The notes below the pieces were generated by a model. That model made no database searches. It worked only from the letters and a program-made list of their open reading frames with translations, and had not been told where the DNA came from. A program made the translations under genes and the position numbers. Below are positions 20,076-32,080 of a DNA stretch of 64,000 nucleotides, piece after piece; position 1 is the first letter of the stretch; each line of letters begins with the position of its first letter. The stretch comes from Dendrolimus kikuchii (lineage: Eukaryota > Arthropoda > Insecta > Lepidoptera > Lasiocampidae), in assembly GCA_019925095.2 (NCBI GenBank), contig CM034411.1, forward strand, positions 9,198,001-9,262,000, in the 5' to 3' direction.

Positions 20076-20865
20076 ATTAACGCAAAAAACGCATAATTAA
20101 TAAACTATGTATTACATTTTAAAACCTAGAATATCTATAGATTTGCATTGGAAAACAAGTTCTTAATATTTCCTTAAATTGAGACATTAGGATGGGGAAA
20201 AACCATTATGCTGAGTCTCTCACAAACTATCTCTTAAAGCATATAGGTTTTTACCACTCGATATCTTTATCTATCCTGTCTGTCCTATACGGTATGCAAT
20301 AAGAACGTATAAGTCATTTGCTATTTTAGCGTCATCAGCCAATCTCAATTCACAGCTGGGCATAGGTCTTCCACTTAAAACAGCTTTTTCACTTTTCTTT
20401 CTGTCCCTGTCTAACGCGGTTCGTTGGTTTTTTGGGCTGGTGGACGTATTGAACTATTTTCCGTGACATATTCTACTTTAGAGAGGAATTGTAGACCAAT
20501 TTTACTATTAGTGCAATGTTTCTACAAATTTATATTCTTCGAGCGCAATAATCTAAGGCTTTTCAAACAATAAAAATTAAAACAAACAAAAAATGGAGCG
20601 TGCGACACTTATAACATCTCTTCTACTTCGTTTACGGTATAGTTTGAATTGAACACTTAAAATTAACTACATTTACAGATCATAAATAAATCGCATGTGA
20701 CGTACAGCGTATACTGTTTAATCAGGTGTTAGTATATTCAATATCGGGACGAGGATACAAGTGTGGCAACAGTATTTATTGCCAGTGTTCTTAGCTAAGG
20801 TCATATCGTACGTGGCGAGGTCAAAATTTGATTTTGCGCCTTGTTTTTTTTATAGCCAGAAGCAG
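20076..20865. other. no certain feature
   Basis: AT-rich sequence. CAATTCACAGCTGGGCATAG at 20347-20366 looks like the end of a common moth repeat, but it is too short to assign. Confidence 0.35.
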
Positions 20866-20985
20866 GCGTTTCTGCCAAATGTGCACCTGATGAAAAATGG
20901 TCACACTATCTGTTATACGTACATACGTTTGAAACACCAGGAGCGTCTCCAATATGTTGCCGGCCTCTAAAAAACCTTACGTCGC
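20866..20985 (+). mobile_element. SINE-like fragment
   Basis: AAGCAGGCGTTTCTGCC, CACCTGATGAAAAATGGTCAC, then AACACCAGGAG and TTGCCGGCCTC recall the GCAGGCGTACGGC...CACCTGATGG layout of widespread lepidopteran repeats and of 5866-5962. No complete ends. Confidence 0.4.
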
Positions 20986-21617
20986 ACTGAGCAAAAACCT
21001 CAGCTGAAGGTTCTCTACAGATCGTTATTGTAAGTAGGAGAAACGTGGCGTGCGTATTTGAGCGCGGTAATTCAAGAAAATTAATTTTATAGGAAGAGTA
21101 ATCAATAATACAACATAAAGCTGGTTTTATCTTTACGAATACGCCCCTTGAGGTTGACGCCATTAGCAGCGACTTTCCCTGAGGCCAGTTCATATTTACA
21201 ATCCTGATTATTACTAAAAATTCAAGAGTTTTTTGTTGGAATTGATTATAGCAAATTTCGAAGTTCGAAGGTAGAACGGTTTATGTATGGAAGAAGCAAA
21301 GTTAAGCTGATATTATACATTTCATTTCTCTCTTTCAATTTGGACCAATCAATCAAGGCGATCCATATAAACTTGAATCATTCAATGCTATTGAATACCA
21401 TCGTATCCTTTCAACCAAATTTATTCAATTTAATCTGTTTAATATCAGCATTACTTGTATTTGCGATTGGATTAATGTAATTCAAAAATGTGGAACAATA
21501 ACATATTTTAAACTGACAAATTATTGGCACGTACTCATAGCCAAAAAACAAATTTTAGTGCGCTGTTTCGTGAAGGGTGGAATGAGATATGTATAGTTAT
21601 AAGGTTTATTAAATACA
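20986..21617. other. AT-rich stretch, no feature seen
   Basis: No exon, repeat or RNA gene recognised. Confidence 0.4.
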
Positions 21618-21866
21618 AGTTTTTTTTTTTTTTTTTTTTATTGCAGGAGATCAGCAGACAGGCAGACGGCCCACTTGATGGAAAGCGGTTACCATCGCCT
21701 ATGGACATTTGCAACAGCAAAGTTGCTACAAATGCGCTGCTGCTCTCTTAAGGGAAACTGGAACCTGGTCACTAATGCCGGAACACAACTCAAGGTTGTT
21801 ATGGCGACATACTTTAGACCAGGGGTGGTAGCTATCCAGTCGGGCAAATGCCCTACCACCTGGCAA
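21618..21866 (-). mobile_element. 310-bp SINE-like family, 5'-truncated copy
   Basis: A long T-run (21619-21639) is the complement of its A-tail. TTGCAGGAGATCAGCAGAC follows, and the copy runs to CCCTACCACCTGG, stopping about 75 bases short of the full 5' end. Confidence 0.82.
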
Positions 21867-23197
21867 ATTACAAATTAAACAAATTAAAGAAAAGCTTTGT
21901 GACGACAAGAATCACCTTTCAATCTCATCGCTTCCTCGTTAGTCTTCCTTAATTGCATAAATCACAAAGAAGCGACTTATACGATATTAATGCATGTTCG
22001 TATAAAGATGAGTCATGTTATGAATCATAACGAAACAAGTTGTTTATAAGCTATCACAACCTGTTACGTATATTCTAAACATATAACATAGCGGTCCCCA
22101 AAGTGGCTGATTCGCGACCCACCTAACAAACCTTGCAAGCTCAGGATTCACCTCTTGCCTGCAAAATACGAGTGAAGGAATGTTCAAATAAGAAGAAAGT
22201 ATTCTGTTACAGAAACGTAACGTACGAAAACGTTAATATTTAAGGAAATACAAACAGTGCAATTTTTTGTCATCATGCCTTTCAGGGCCTAATCAGTATT
22301 CGCTTGTAAACCCACTATCATTGGGTCACGATCCATAGTTTGGGAAATGCTAATTAAAGCTATAATACCCGTCAAAATTAATTCAGATGCATTATAGCAG
22401 TGAGTTAAAACAAAAGAAAAATACTAAAAACTACAATCGCCAAGTATACAATATAACTCTGATAGTGAAAACTAAGTATACTAGATCCAACATTTATAGA
22501 TGTCACTACTAGTCATTCCAGACAACCTTTGCCTAGAGTATAGAAACAAAAACCAATTTTTAGCAGCCTTGAATTTGCGAGGGGGGCAAAAACTAAAAAA
22601 AAGCCGCCCCCGCTCCCCGATATTTTTACCTTAATCATCATCATCATTTTAGCCATCGAACGCCTACTAACGAACACGCGTGCGTCTGTGGTTTTTAATC
22701 TATGTCTACGCTCTCCGCGAAAAGCAATTTATGTGCCTAAAGTGCTGAACGTCTCAGTAGTCAAAGTTGCGTTAATGATGAGTTGTGTATTTGTCTGCTA
22801 AGTTGGAATTTGTCGCCCGTTACATGGGCGCCGCGGCTTGCCTCCCCTAGATCCGGTCCTAATTCTTAGAATAGAACTTATATATGTGTTGTTGGAGTTT
22901 TTTGGCACTTCTTCTCACCATGTCGCTACCCAGTGTACACAGGAAAGAAGTAGACTTAATTTTTAACTGGAAGCGTGTATGCGTATGACTTTCACAAAAT
23001 GTTCGAAATGAAATAAAAAACACTCTTGAATTTCAATATGTCGGTATGTGGTCAGTTTGTACTAGTAGTACAATAAGTATAATAATATAGGTATTGTTGC
23101 TGTTATTGAAATAAATTGTATAGCAAGCAGTTAGTTATAAATTTAATCTGAAATTTCCCAACTGTAGTTAAATCTATTTATGTTTGCAGTGAAAAGT
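21867..23197. other. no certain feature
   Basis: AT-rich sequence with a GC-richer patch at 22560-22620 and 22800-22860. No coding segment or shared repeat recognised. Confidence 0.35.
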
Positions 23198-23520
23198 TTT
23201 ATCCGTGCAGGAACAGAGAAAGAATACGATTTCCTGCGGCCGGGCGGCCTGTCGTGAGAGGCGACAAAACTACCCACAGCCAGGTGGTAGGGCATTTGCC
23301 CGACTAGATGGCTACCAACCCTGGTCTAGAGTATGCCGCCATAACAACCTTAACTTGTGTTCCGGCATTAATGACCAGGTTCCAGTCTCCCTTAAGAGAG
23401 CAGCAGCGCATTTGTAGCACCTTTGGTGTTGCAAATGTCCATAGACGATGGTAACCGATTTCCATCAAGTGGGCAGTCTGCCCTGTCTGCTGAACTCTTG
23501 CAATAAAAAAAAGAAAGAAA
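23198..23520 (+). mobile_element. 310-bp SINE-like family, full-length copy
   Basis: Starts ATCCGTGCAGGAACAGAG and ends CTGAACTCTTGCAATAAAAA. It is well preserved, with an A-rich tail broken by G. Confidence 0.85.
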
Positions 23521-24599
23521 AGCCAAAACTATATATACACTGTGAATGTTGTTTACTTGATTTAATTTAAAATAGGTAGAGTAGGTACTATAATTATGAT
23601 AATGTGGAAAATATATTCAATAGATTATGATTAACATACAATGAAAATTAAATGCAAAATAGCATTTATTTTTAATTTATATATTATGTAAATCAGAGTT
23701 TTATTTCAAGGACCTATAATTCTAGCTTACTAGAAGTTAGAGAGGGTTATTAATAGTGCTAAGATAAGCGTTTTTGTTTCATAATAACAGCACATTGGCT
23801 ATGTTTTAGCGTTGATCCCAGGTCTTCATTTTATTCTATTTAAATCTAGTCTTTCAGACGATTTCGCGCTGGTTTAAATATTATTTAAAAGTTTTCTTAT
23901 TTATATCAATCCCTCATTTAATAGTATTACTGGTCGCTCGTGATCGAAATTCGACCACAATAATTAATGTCAAAGACTATACTACTATAATCACAGATTT
24001 CGCCAAGGCGACACTGTTAATTTGACTTAAACAATAAACAAAAGAGTATATATGGGTGTGTGTGTCAAATACATGATAGCGTGTGTGTAATGTTTTTTTA
24101 TTGATTTAATGTATTTTTTATGCATAATTAAAAAAAAATATTACTATTCGTCGCTTCTCCTCCTCTGTCCGCGCAATTTTCGTAAAAAGCGTAAAAAGTT
24201 TTTCCTTCACGTATTAATATATAGATAACATAGAAACGTGGTTATTTTTTAATTAAAATAAAATACTGTCCACAAACATAAAATATAATAATTAAAGAAG
24301 TATTTTACGGATCGCCACTTACGGCAGCAAAACAACCTCAGCACACCTGGCAATACGTTCGTCAACTTTTTATCATTTCTTTTTTTTATTTATAACTCAT
24401 TGTGTAAATGGATGTATAGATTCCATACATTAAGCAGGGAGAGGTCATGGAACTCTCAATTCGATTCATAATATGCGATTAGGGGACCAATGACCTGAGG
24501 CGTACCGCGATACCTTACCAATGTATGATTGAACAACACCTAACGAGTACAGTAGGTAATGTTGTAAAGCCAACGTTATATTGAATAGCTATGCTTGCG
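23521..24599. other. AT-rich stretch, no feature seen
   Basis: A GT-rich microsatellite-like patch lies at 24053-24090. Otherwise nothing recognised. Confidence 0.4.
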
Positions 24600-24985
24600 A
24601 TCGTAATAAATCAGTGGCAAAGGCGCGCACGCTTCTCACCCGAAAGACGTTGGTGTGAATCCTGGGTCGCAGGAAGGCAAAAACCGCTTTAGCAGTTCTT
24701 ATAACCAACTTGTTAAGTTGTATCTCTTATGGATAAAATCACAAACGAGGATGTTCGTATGAGAACACGGTAACCAACATAGCTGGTAAAATTAGTAGGC
24801 TAAATGGGCCAATGAACTAGTTGCGTCTGTCGCAAAACCCATGGCCATGTTGCATCGAACAGACGAGTCTTAGAGTCGGGATCACGTCTCGGTAAACCTA
24901 GTGTGATACGCCTTTTAGCCCGATGAAATCCGGTATACGCTGGCTGAGGATGGATATCCAGCAGTGGACTACGATAACTTAAAGT
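24600..24985 (+). mobile_element. possible tRNA-derived SINE, second family
   Basis: A tRNA-like segment with a B-box-like GGTGTGAATCCTGGG at 24650-24664 is followed about 290 bases later by GGATGGATATCCAGCAGTGG and ACTACGATAA. That is a tail type often seen in lepidopteran SINEs. The A box is not obvious. The family differs from the one at 18578. Confidence 0.45.
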
Positions 24986-25104
24986 TCATATCTACTGTAA
25001 AAATTACTAGGTGCAGATGTTATAACATAAAATTGTGAATAAAGCTGCACACATTAAAACTACTAGTGTGGGAAATTCACCAATTTACCTTGTACAAACT
25101 TTCT

Positions 25105-25480
25105 TTTATATTGTACAGGTTCACGTTTGAGTGATATTGCACCTGATATCAGGTGGAAATGCAGCTTAAGACGGAGCATGCTTACCTAGAAGATAAGTAC
25201 CTGTTCACGCGTGACTCGAAGACACCTAAATTGTATGTTTCAGGAAAAACAGACGACGGGAAGGTAAGAGTTCCACTCTTCAGCGAAACGTATGATAAAA
25301 GTGGAAGCATAGCGCATCGTTCGCTTTGTTGGTATTTCCAACACATATCGGTGACGTGAGCTCGTACGCGTGCTTGACCGATAGTAAAAAGGTGAGGGAG
25401 GAATTAGTTCGTGCAATTGCGTGACACATTTGCCGAAGTGTATCCTATAGGATTGGCGGAAAGAACGACCTTACTTTTAA
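25105..25480 (-). mobile_element. LINE C-terminal/3' end, 5'-truncated
   Basis: On the minus strand this stretch matches the copy at 35060-35340. It includes a segment that encodes an 'SL..SVFP.TYNLGVFKSRV'-like LINE C-terminus in related copies and CATTTCCACCTGATATCAGG at the 3' end. The frame is broken here. It is probably a Jockey/CR1-type element. Confidence 0.55.
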
Positions 25481-27354
25481 AATAGAGAGGCCGCCCGACC
25501 GAGTCCAGCAGAAAGACCTTTTTTAACTCTTGTTATACTTATTGATGTTATTATCTAAGATTTTTACACGTCTCATTTGAAAATATTTCCAGTAATAAAA
25601 TACATATGATGGCAATCATTTAAGACAATTAAATACATACCAGCAAAAACTGAAACAATGGCATAATTTTGTTACATAGTTGGCGATGTGAACAAAAACA
25701 ACAGTCCGTGAGCTTGGAGTAGTTTTAATTACAAACCACATGACTCCTATCATGTGAATCTTATTTTAATAAATAACTTTAACTTAGCATTATTATTAAA
25801 AGAATATCAAACGTCAAACTAAACAGCAATATTATCAATAAGTTTAAAAAAAACTAAATCCATCTTTAAGTGAAACAAGAATAATCAAAGGGAAATAAAT
25901 ATTTCCAATAACAATTTTATACTTATTTGTTGTTTTACATATTACATAAATAAGGAACAACGAATGAGTACTTATATTTTTTTTATAAAAAAGTTACGGT
26001 TGAAAAACCGCAACATAATTTCACATTTCGGCCTGATTTCAAGGGTTTTTCTGCTATATCTTCTGAACCTTAGGTCTGCTGGCAATGAAATATATATGGA
26101 ACCATTTCGAAGCTTTGTTAAATCGAACTTTGTCACCATCTAGATAACAAGAATTATTTACAAATGTATTTGTTTTAACCTTGCCGCATTATGTAGGCAA
26201 AAGCCAGGTGTACCCTTTTATAAGCGGTTAAATTTGGACTGTCCATGATTAAAGATTGACCTAGTTTCAAACATTTGCATTATTGAAGTAAATGAGTCAC
26301 TGGCCAACTGTGACTCACTATTATTTATTTCTCGTGTAAATATATGTATATGTTAATATTATTCCACGCATGCACAAAGGAGGATTGAAACTTAAAATTA
26401 ATGGTTCTAGGGTTATAATTGAAAATAACATTTAACTACAATATGAATACGTTACTTGACAAGATACGCAAAATTCGTCTTGGTAGCTCAGCTGTGTAAT
26501 TTCAAAACCTAGCTAGTGCATTCCCAGACACGTTACTCCAAAGTTGTAAAAATGTCAACTTCAACAATAGCCTTTTTCAATTCATTTATTAAACATATTA
26601 GGAGCTATATGCTATTTTGATAGCCTTCACTTGGTTTCCCAAGCACAATAACAATACACCAACAAGTCAAAAAATATAGAAACAAGAATTTTAAAAAATA
26701 ATGTCAGTTGCTAATTTTTGAAATTATACAGCTAAGCTGTTATAAAAGATTGGTGTAACTAAACGAAAAAAATGACTCATTCTGAATTCGCTTAAGAATC
26801 GATAGGGGGGCAGTACAACATGAAAGGTGGATGGTGAAATGAAGTCAAAGGAAGTCCTAATATTTTTTATGATAACTTTTCATATCAAATATTAATATAG
26901 TATGAGCAGTGGACATTAGTCGTTTCCACGTAACTTCACTGTTCATGGAACGGCACATACTTAGCCATACTTGTCCTGTTTTCATATACCTCATAAGGAT
27001 CTCGCGTATTTCCTCACAGTCTCACTTCACCCAACAACCCTGGTACTATAAATAAAGCAATAAAGGCAAGGAATCCTTACAAATAGGACGCCCGGATTTC
27101 ACTTAATGGCATGTACGATTTATGCCTTGACATTACGACTCGGACACGTTCCTATAATGCCATTTCGCGACGTGTATTATTCTATATCTAATAGGATTAC
27201 TTGGCTTACATAACTTCGGAGGATTTTGTGAATACTCCAGTGGGTCAGGCAGTCGGTCTACATTTTTTTACCTGTAACGAAAAATGAGATTATAATTAAC
27301 ACTGACTACATGTAGAAGACAGAAATGTATTATTGTATTAGGCTTAGTAAGTCC
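25481..27354. other. long stretch with no certain feature
   Basis: About 1.9 kb of AT-rich sequence. No exon, element end or RNA gene recognised on either strand. Confidence 0.35.
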
Positions 27355-27905
27355 TGGCCTTAGAGGCCCCCGCTTGCCAGGGCACGCGGAGTTGCTCGAG
27401 CTTCCGCTTTTTTTATTGCAGGAGTTCAGCAGACAGGCAGACGGCCCACTTGTTGGAAAGCGGTTACCGTCACCTATGGACATTTGCAACACCAAAGGTG
27501 CTACAAATGCGCTGCCGCTCTCGTAAAGGAGACTGGAACCTGGTCACTAATGCCGGAACACAACACAAGGTTGTTATGGCGGCATACTCTAGACCAGGGG
27601 TGGTCGCCATCCAGTCGAGCGAATACCCTACCACCCGGCTGTGGGTTGTTTAGTCGCCTCTTACGACAGGCCGCCAGGCCGCAGGAAATTGCATTCTTTC
27701 CCCGTTCCTGCACGGGCTATCCCGTAGCCCTAGCATAAGGCGCGGAAGGAACACACGGGGGTATTAGTGAGTATCCCTAACTGTGGAGGGGCAATAGCAT
27801 ATTTAGCTCGGCCTAGAGATGCTAGTGCCACCCCCACTTGACGAATCCCACACACGGGTCGCGACTTATCCCCCTTCGCGCGGTCTCTGGTCGTCAAGTG
27901 GATTT
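27355..27905 (-). mobile_element. R1-type LINE 3' UTR fragment with a SINE inside it
   Basis: The left piece (27355-27406) has GCTTGCCAGGGCACGCGGA, and the right piece (27715-27905) has CCCGTAGCCCTAGCATAAGG, GAGTATCCCTAACTG and CCCACTTGACGAATCCCACAC. The right-hand motifs correspond to the 3' UTR of the R1 elements at 17251-17569 and 61070-61524 (for example CCCTGGCATAAGGCG and GGTATCCCTAACC). A SINE-like copy at 27407-27716 separates the pieces. Confidence 0.65.
27407..27716 (-). mobile_element. 310-bp SINE-like family, full-length copy
   Basis: Complement of the family: TTTTTTTATTGCAGGAGTTC at the left edge and CCCCGTTCCTGCACGG at the right edge. It is inserted in the R1-type 3' UTR remnant. 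Confidence 0.82.
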
Positions 27906-28146
27906 CCCATGGCTAAAAAAAGGCTTAGAAATTTCATGAAAGAAGAATACTTAGAAAGACTTTCATTAGGTGAAATAAGTACCAAGCTAAAAATCTCTAT
28001 TAATATCTTGTATCCATGTTTCATACAAATAGATGAATTTGACATGATTTTGACAATCGTCAGTAGATTTAAATAGCGCAATAAATACCTACGTGTTTAT
28101 TACTTTTTGCTGTTTTAAGATTTGTTGACGAAATCAAGTCTCTTTT

Positions 28147-28805
28147 TAATCGACTTAAAAAAAAGAAGGAGGTTCTCAATTCGTCGGACATTTTTTTTTC
28201 TGTGTTATATATGTTCACCGATTACTCAGAGATTTATGATTCGATTTACGTGATTCTGTTTTTGCTCGACGCGGAATAGCTACCATTTGGTCCCCTAAAA
28301 ATTTGACATAGTTTGGCCCAGTAGTTTTCATTTTATGAACATATTTTATGAAAAATTTTCCATTCCGTTCCATATGTACACCGATTACACTGAGATTTAT
28401 GATCCGTTTTACATGATTCTTGTTTATTTTGATGCGGAATAGTTGCCATTTGGTCCCTTAAAAAATTAACATAGTTTGGCCCAGTAGTTTTCATTTTACG
28501 ATCATTTTTTTGTTCCCGTTTCTTGGGACCTATATTTTTTAAGGAGCGCGGCACCTTTCGTAGGTCTACCCATACATAGCTAGACCCTAAACAGTAACAA
28601 AAAAATAAAAAAACTTCGTTTAAAAAAACCGACATCAAAAACTAAAAAGTATAAAATAACTTATTTCTAAAGCTATTATTATTAATATATATTATCTAAA
28701 ACATCTTGAAGTCGGTGCTTAGTAATTTTCAAAACATAGTAATTTTTATGATTTACTTTGCAAATAAGTTATTTTATACTTTTTAGTTTTTGAAGTCGGT
28801 TTTCT
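28147..28805. repeat. fold-back dispersed repeat, copy 1
   Basis: Left edge AATCGACTTAAAAAAAAGAAGG and right edge TTTTGAAGTCGGTTTTCT are inverted relative to each other (core ACCGACTT). The interior has GGAGGTTCTCAATTCGTCGG, then two similar blocks with ACCATTTGGTCCC and AAAATTTGACATAGTTTGGCCCAGTAG. It is a repeat type I associate with Lepidoptera. The copy at 58615-59478 has the same edges. Confidence 0.55.
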
Positions 28806-29337
28806 AAAAATATATTTCAAATCCTTCCTTACGGCCTTGAGAATAAACTATTATCATGAAATATAGTATATATGACATCTTATGATTTTAAATAGTTAAC
28901 ATAGTAATGAAATGTGAATAAGTTTTCATATATACTAAAACTTCTTGAAGGCTAACAGATTAGAACTTCGTAGGGCGTCCTTGAAACCATCTGACTGCAC
29001 AACTTACAGTATTTTGTACCTTTTTGATATAGCTACAATACAAAGATTATTTATGTTTAGTATTAAACTTACGAATTAAAACAATATTTCTCCTTTAACC
29101 TCACGTACGAACAATAGGGCAAATAGACCACGTGCTGGATGCGTCTATTCGTATTAAATCACATACTATGCCGGACGCACGTAAGTGGACCATCATAGGG
29201 AGGAACTCACGACTTGGACGACCATTACCTCCTTATGGTAATAGCCAATATGACCTATTGTGTATTTTAGTACCCTAGTACTTTTTGTGCGATAGTACAG
29301 AATATTGTATGTAAATAACATTGAAGTATATAAATTA
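28806..29337. other. no certain feature
   Basis: AT-rich sequence with a short GC-richer patch at 29100-29260. No protein motif or element end recognised. Confidence 0.35.
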
Positions 29338-29983
29338 CTAGCTGTACCCGGCAGACGTTGTCCTGCTCTTAGAAATAAAAAACTAGAACCCGATTGCAGC
29401 GACAGTTACCGGGACCAATAGTTAATTTAAACTATTCTCGAATCCACTTTAATAAAAACAAAAAAAAACATCAGAATAGGTCCCACCGTTTAGGAAGAAT
29501 TTAGCGTTGCCACCTACCGGTATATCTATAATCTTAACAATCCCGGGACTCACTTGAATACACAGAAAAATAATTTCACCTAAATATTAGAACCCGATTA
29601 TAGCTAAATTAATTATTTTACATATATTTTATCAACAAAATAACTCCGACGGTAGCATCTGTTTTAAACGATATTCAGTTTTTTTTACATCCTCTTTGAC
29701 GATATTTGCAGCATGCATTCTGTCAATTCTATGTCAAACGTCATAAGGTTACATCAAAAAAGTTTATATTGTCCAAAGCGCTAAGGTTAGATTAGAAATA
29801 ATTTTATATGTTGGTTAAGTATTCTTAAATTTTCTAATTTACCGCGCAACTTTCTAATTTTTTTCTTTCATAAGCACTTTCTCCTGACAATAACAAATAC
29901 AACAAAAAAAGAATTAGCGATATCAGTCCAGCCGTTCACGCGTGATGGCGTGACTAAGGGAAATAGGGATTCATTTTTATATA

Positions 29984-31281
29984 CTTAGTCTGGCCATAAA
30001 TACTGTTACAATTAAAAACAAACAAAATATTATATTTGAATTTGGAATCTGTCATTTTTATAAGATTGTTCATTGTGTTATCTCATTTTGGCGCCAATAC
30101 ATTGTACAATATTTTGCGATATTAAAATGGAGTGGGGCGATAAAGAGAACCGAATCGCTGTGATTGCATTACACAAAGTAGGTATGGAGCCAAATGCAAT
30201 TTTCAAAACTCTCCATATGCTTGGTATTAGTCAAATGTTTGTGTACCAGGCTATGAATAGGTACAATGAGACCTCTTCTGGTTGTGACAGAAAAAGATCT
30301 GGCCGTCCACGTAGTGTTCGTACGAAAAAGGTGGTCAAAGCAGTAATGGAAATAATTCGAAGAAATTCTGCCCGAAAGCAAAAGATTTTATCTCGGGAGA
30401 TGAAGATATCACCTAGAACCATGTCGCGTATTTTAAAAGATGCCTTAGGACTTGCAGCCTATAAGAGACGCACTGGTCATTTCTTAACTCATAATTTAAA
30501 AAAGAATAGGGTGGTAAAATCGAAACAACTACTGAAGCGGTACGCAAAGGGAGGTCACAGAAAAATTTTGTTTACGGATGAGAAAATTTTTACAATTGAG
30601 CAACATTTTAACAAACAAAATAACCGTATTTATGCTCAAAGCTCTAAGGAAGCTTCAAAATTAGTCGACGGAATGCAAAGGGCATTATCCGTCTTCAGTG
30701 ATGGTTTGGTGGGGTGTTAGCTATGAAGGAGTGACTGAGCCATATCTTTGTGAAAAAGGTATCAAAACATCGGCACAAGTATATCAAGATACCATTCTTG
30801 AAAAGGTAGTTAAGCCCCTTAACAACACCATGTTCAATAACCAAGAATGGTCCTCCCAGCAAGACTCGGCGCCGGATCATAAAGCTCGGTCCACGCAGTC
30901 TTGGTTGGAAACGAACGTTTCGGACTTCATCAGAGCTGAAGGCTGGCCGTCGTCTAGTCCCGATCTTAATCCGCTGAATTATGATTTATGGTCAGTTTTA
31001 GAGAGTACGGCTTGCTCTAAACGCCATGATAATTTGAAGTCCCTAAAACAATCCATACGATTGGCAGTAAAGAATTTTCCCATAGAAAGAGTGCGTGCTT
31101 CTATTGATAACTGGCCTCAACGTTTAAAGGACTGTATTGCAGCCAATGGAGACCACTTCGGATAAGCTTTTTATATTTTTAATTGTTTTATATTTATGTA
31201 TTAAACTAACACACTGTAAAACTTATAAATGTTATGTGCAATAGAAAAAATCTTTGTTACAATATTTATTGCAAGACTAGG
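29984..31281 (+). mobile_element. maT-type mariner, 1.3 kb, with TIRs and TA duplication
   Basis: Inverted ends of about 33 bases, CTTAGTCTGGCCATAAATAC at the left and the complement of GTCTTGCAATAAATATTGT-type sequence at the right, flank a broken transposase gene. The TA dinucleotide is duplicated at 29982-29983 and 31282-31283. A length of 1,298 bases is normal for the Tc1-mariner superfamily. It landed in a TATATA run at the 5' end of the Helitron-like element. Confidence 0.93.
30127..31165 (+). pseudogene. maT (DD37D) transposase, inactive
   Basis: The first frame (30127-30720) has helix-turn-helix segments, the GRPR motif near residue 59 and the first catalytic Asp in LFTDEKIF. The second frame (30698-31165, shifted by one) has MVWWGVSYEG, the second Asp in QQDSAPDHKA, and WPSSSPDLNPLNYDLW. 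By spacing, the third catalytic Asp should be 37 residues after the second, which fits the maT subgroup, but this position is Asn (DLNPLN). The gene is therefore dead twice: by a one-base frameshift near 30680 and by loss of a catalytic residue. The start is the Met of MEWGDKENR. Confidence 0.9.
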
Positions 31282-31454
31282 TATATAGATTAGCTATACT
31301 AGTATCAGAAAATAAACTTGCTACTTCCAACTAGGGGAACGGAGAGCACGTGGATTTTACATACCTATGTTTTAAATGTGGCTTTCCTGAAGATGTTATT
31401 TTTCGTCAGCAATAAATTGTAATTATAACAATATGCAATTAAGGCAGAATGTTG

Positions 31455-31525
31455 CTTAAACGGTGCATGCTTCTTAGCCACGATTCGAACCCACGACATT
31501 GATATGAGACGCCTTACCATATATA
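31455..31525 (-). mobile_element. tRNA-like SINE head fragment
   Basis: On the minus strand GGGTTCGAATCGTGG (B-box-like) sits upstream of AAGAAGCATGCACC, the order seen at 4200-4312. It is only a fragment. Confidence 0.5.
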
Positions 31526-32080
31526 GTATATTATATATAGGCCACAGGCCTTACCGACTACTAAAAGTATGCCTAGTGAAAAATAGGTATACTTTTCATT
31601 ACTTTGCATTCCCTTAGTACGTAACTTTAAAACGCCGGGAAGTAATAAAATATTAAATGAAAATTTACATAAACAAAGAGAAAAACATCATATTTTCTTA
31701 AGTTTTCGCGACTTGTATACATAATAAAACTACGTTTTAACGGTTTTAAGCGCGGTAATTTTATTTGATTTTGGTTTTTCCGACGTTTCGGCCACTTTTC
31801 AGTGGCCGTGATCACGGAAGACAAAGATGTCAAGTGTCAACGAGTATTGTTAAAGTTTTATTTAGCCTACCGCCAACTTATTAATTTTAATTATTTAATT
31901 TTTCATTTTGTTTATGGTTATTATTTAATCTATGGGAGCCTAATCTAATTTACTACCGCTTCGCAACATGTTATGGCTTGAAGATGAAGAAGCGGCGCAA
32001 GAAACTCTTCAGTAAACATGCCTAGCTCTAATAATTTTATATAATATTAAAATGGGTGGAAGGAAAAATAAAAGTAATTA

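Larger units (their letters stand above)
29338..31289 (-). mobile_element. Helitron-like element, interrupted by mariner
   Basis: Read on the minus strand, the element begins TC at 31289-31288 and ends CTAG at 29341-29338, lying between a host A and T, as Helitrons do. Its own sequence is 29338-29983 plus 31284-31289, about 650 bases. The middle is occupied by a maT mariner. Motifs such as CTAGCTGTACCCGGCAGACG at the end match other copies in the window. It has no coding capacity, so it is non-autonomous. Confidence 0.75.

Noticed and set aside
27819..28076. 85-codon frame at the end of the R1-type fragment
   Set aside because: It crosses from repeat UTR into unrelated AT-rich sequence and has no recognised motif.
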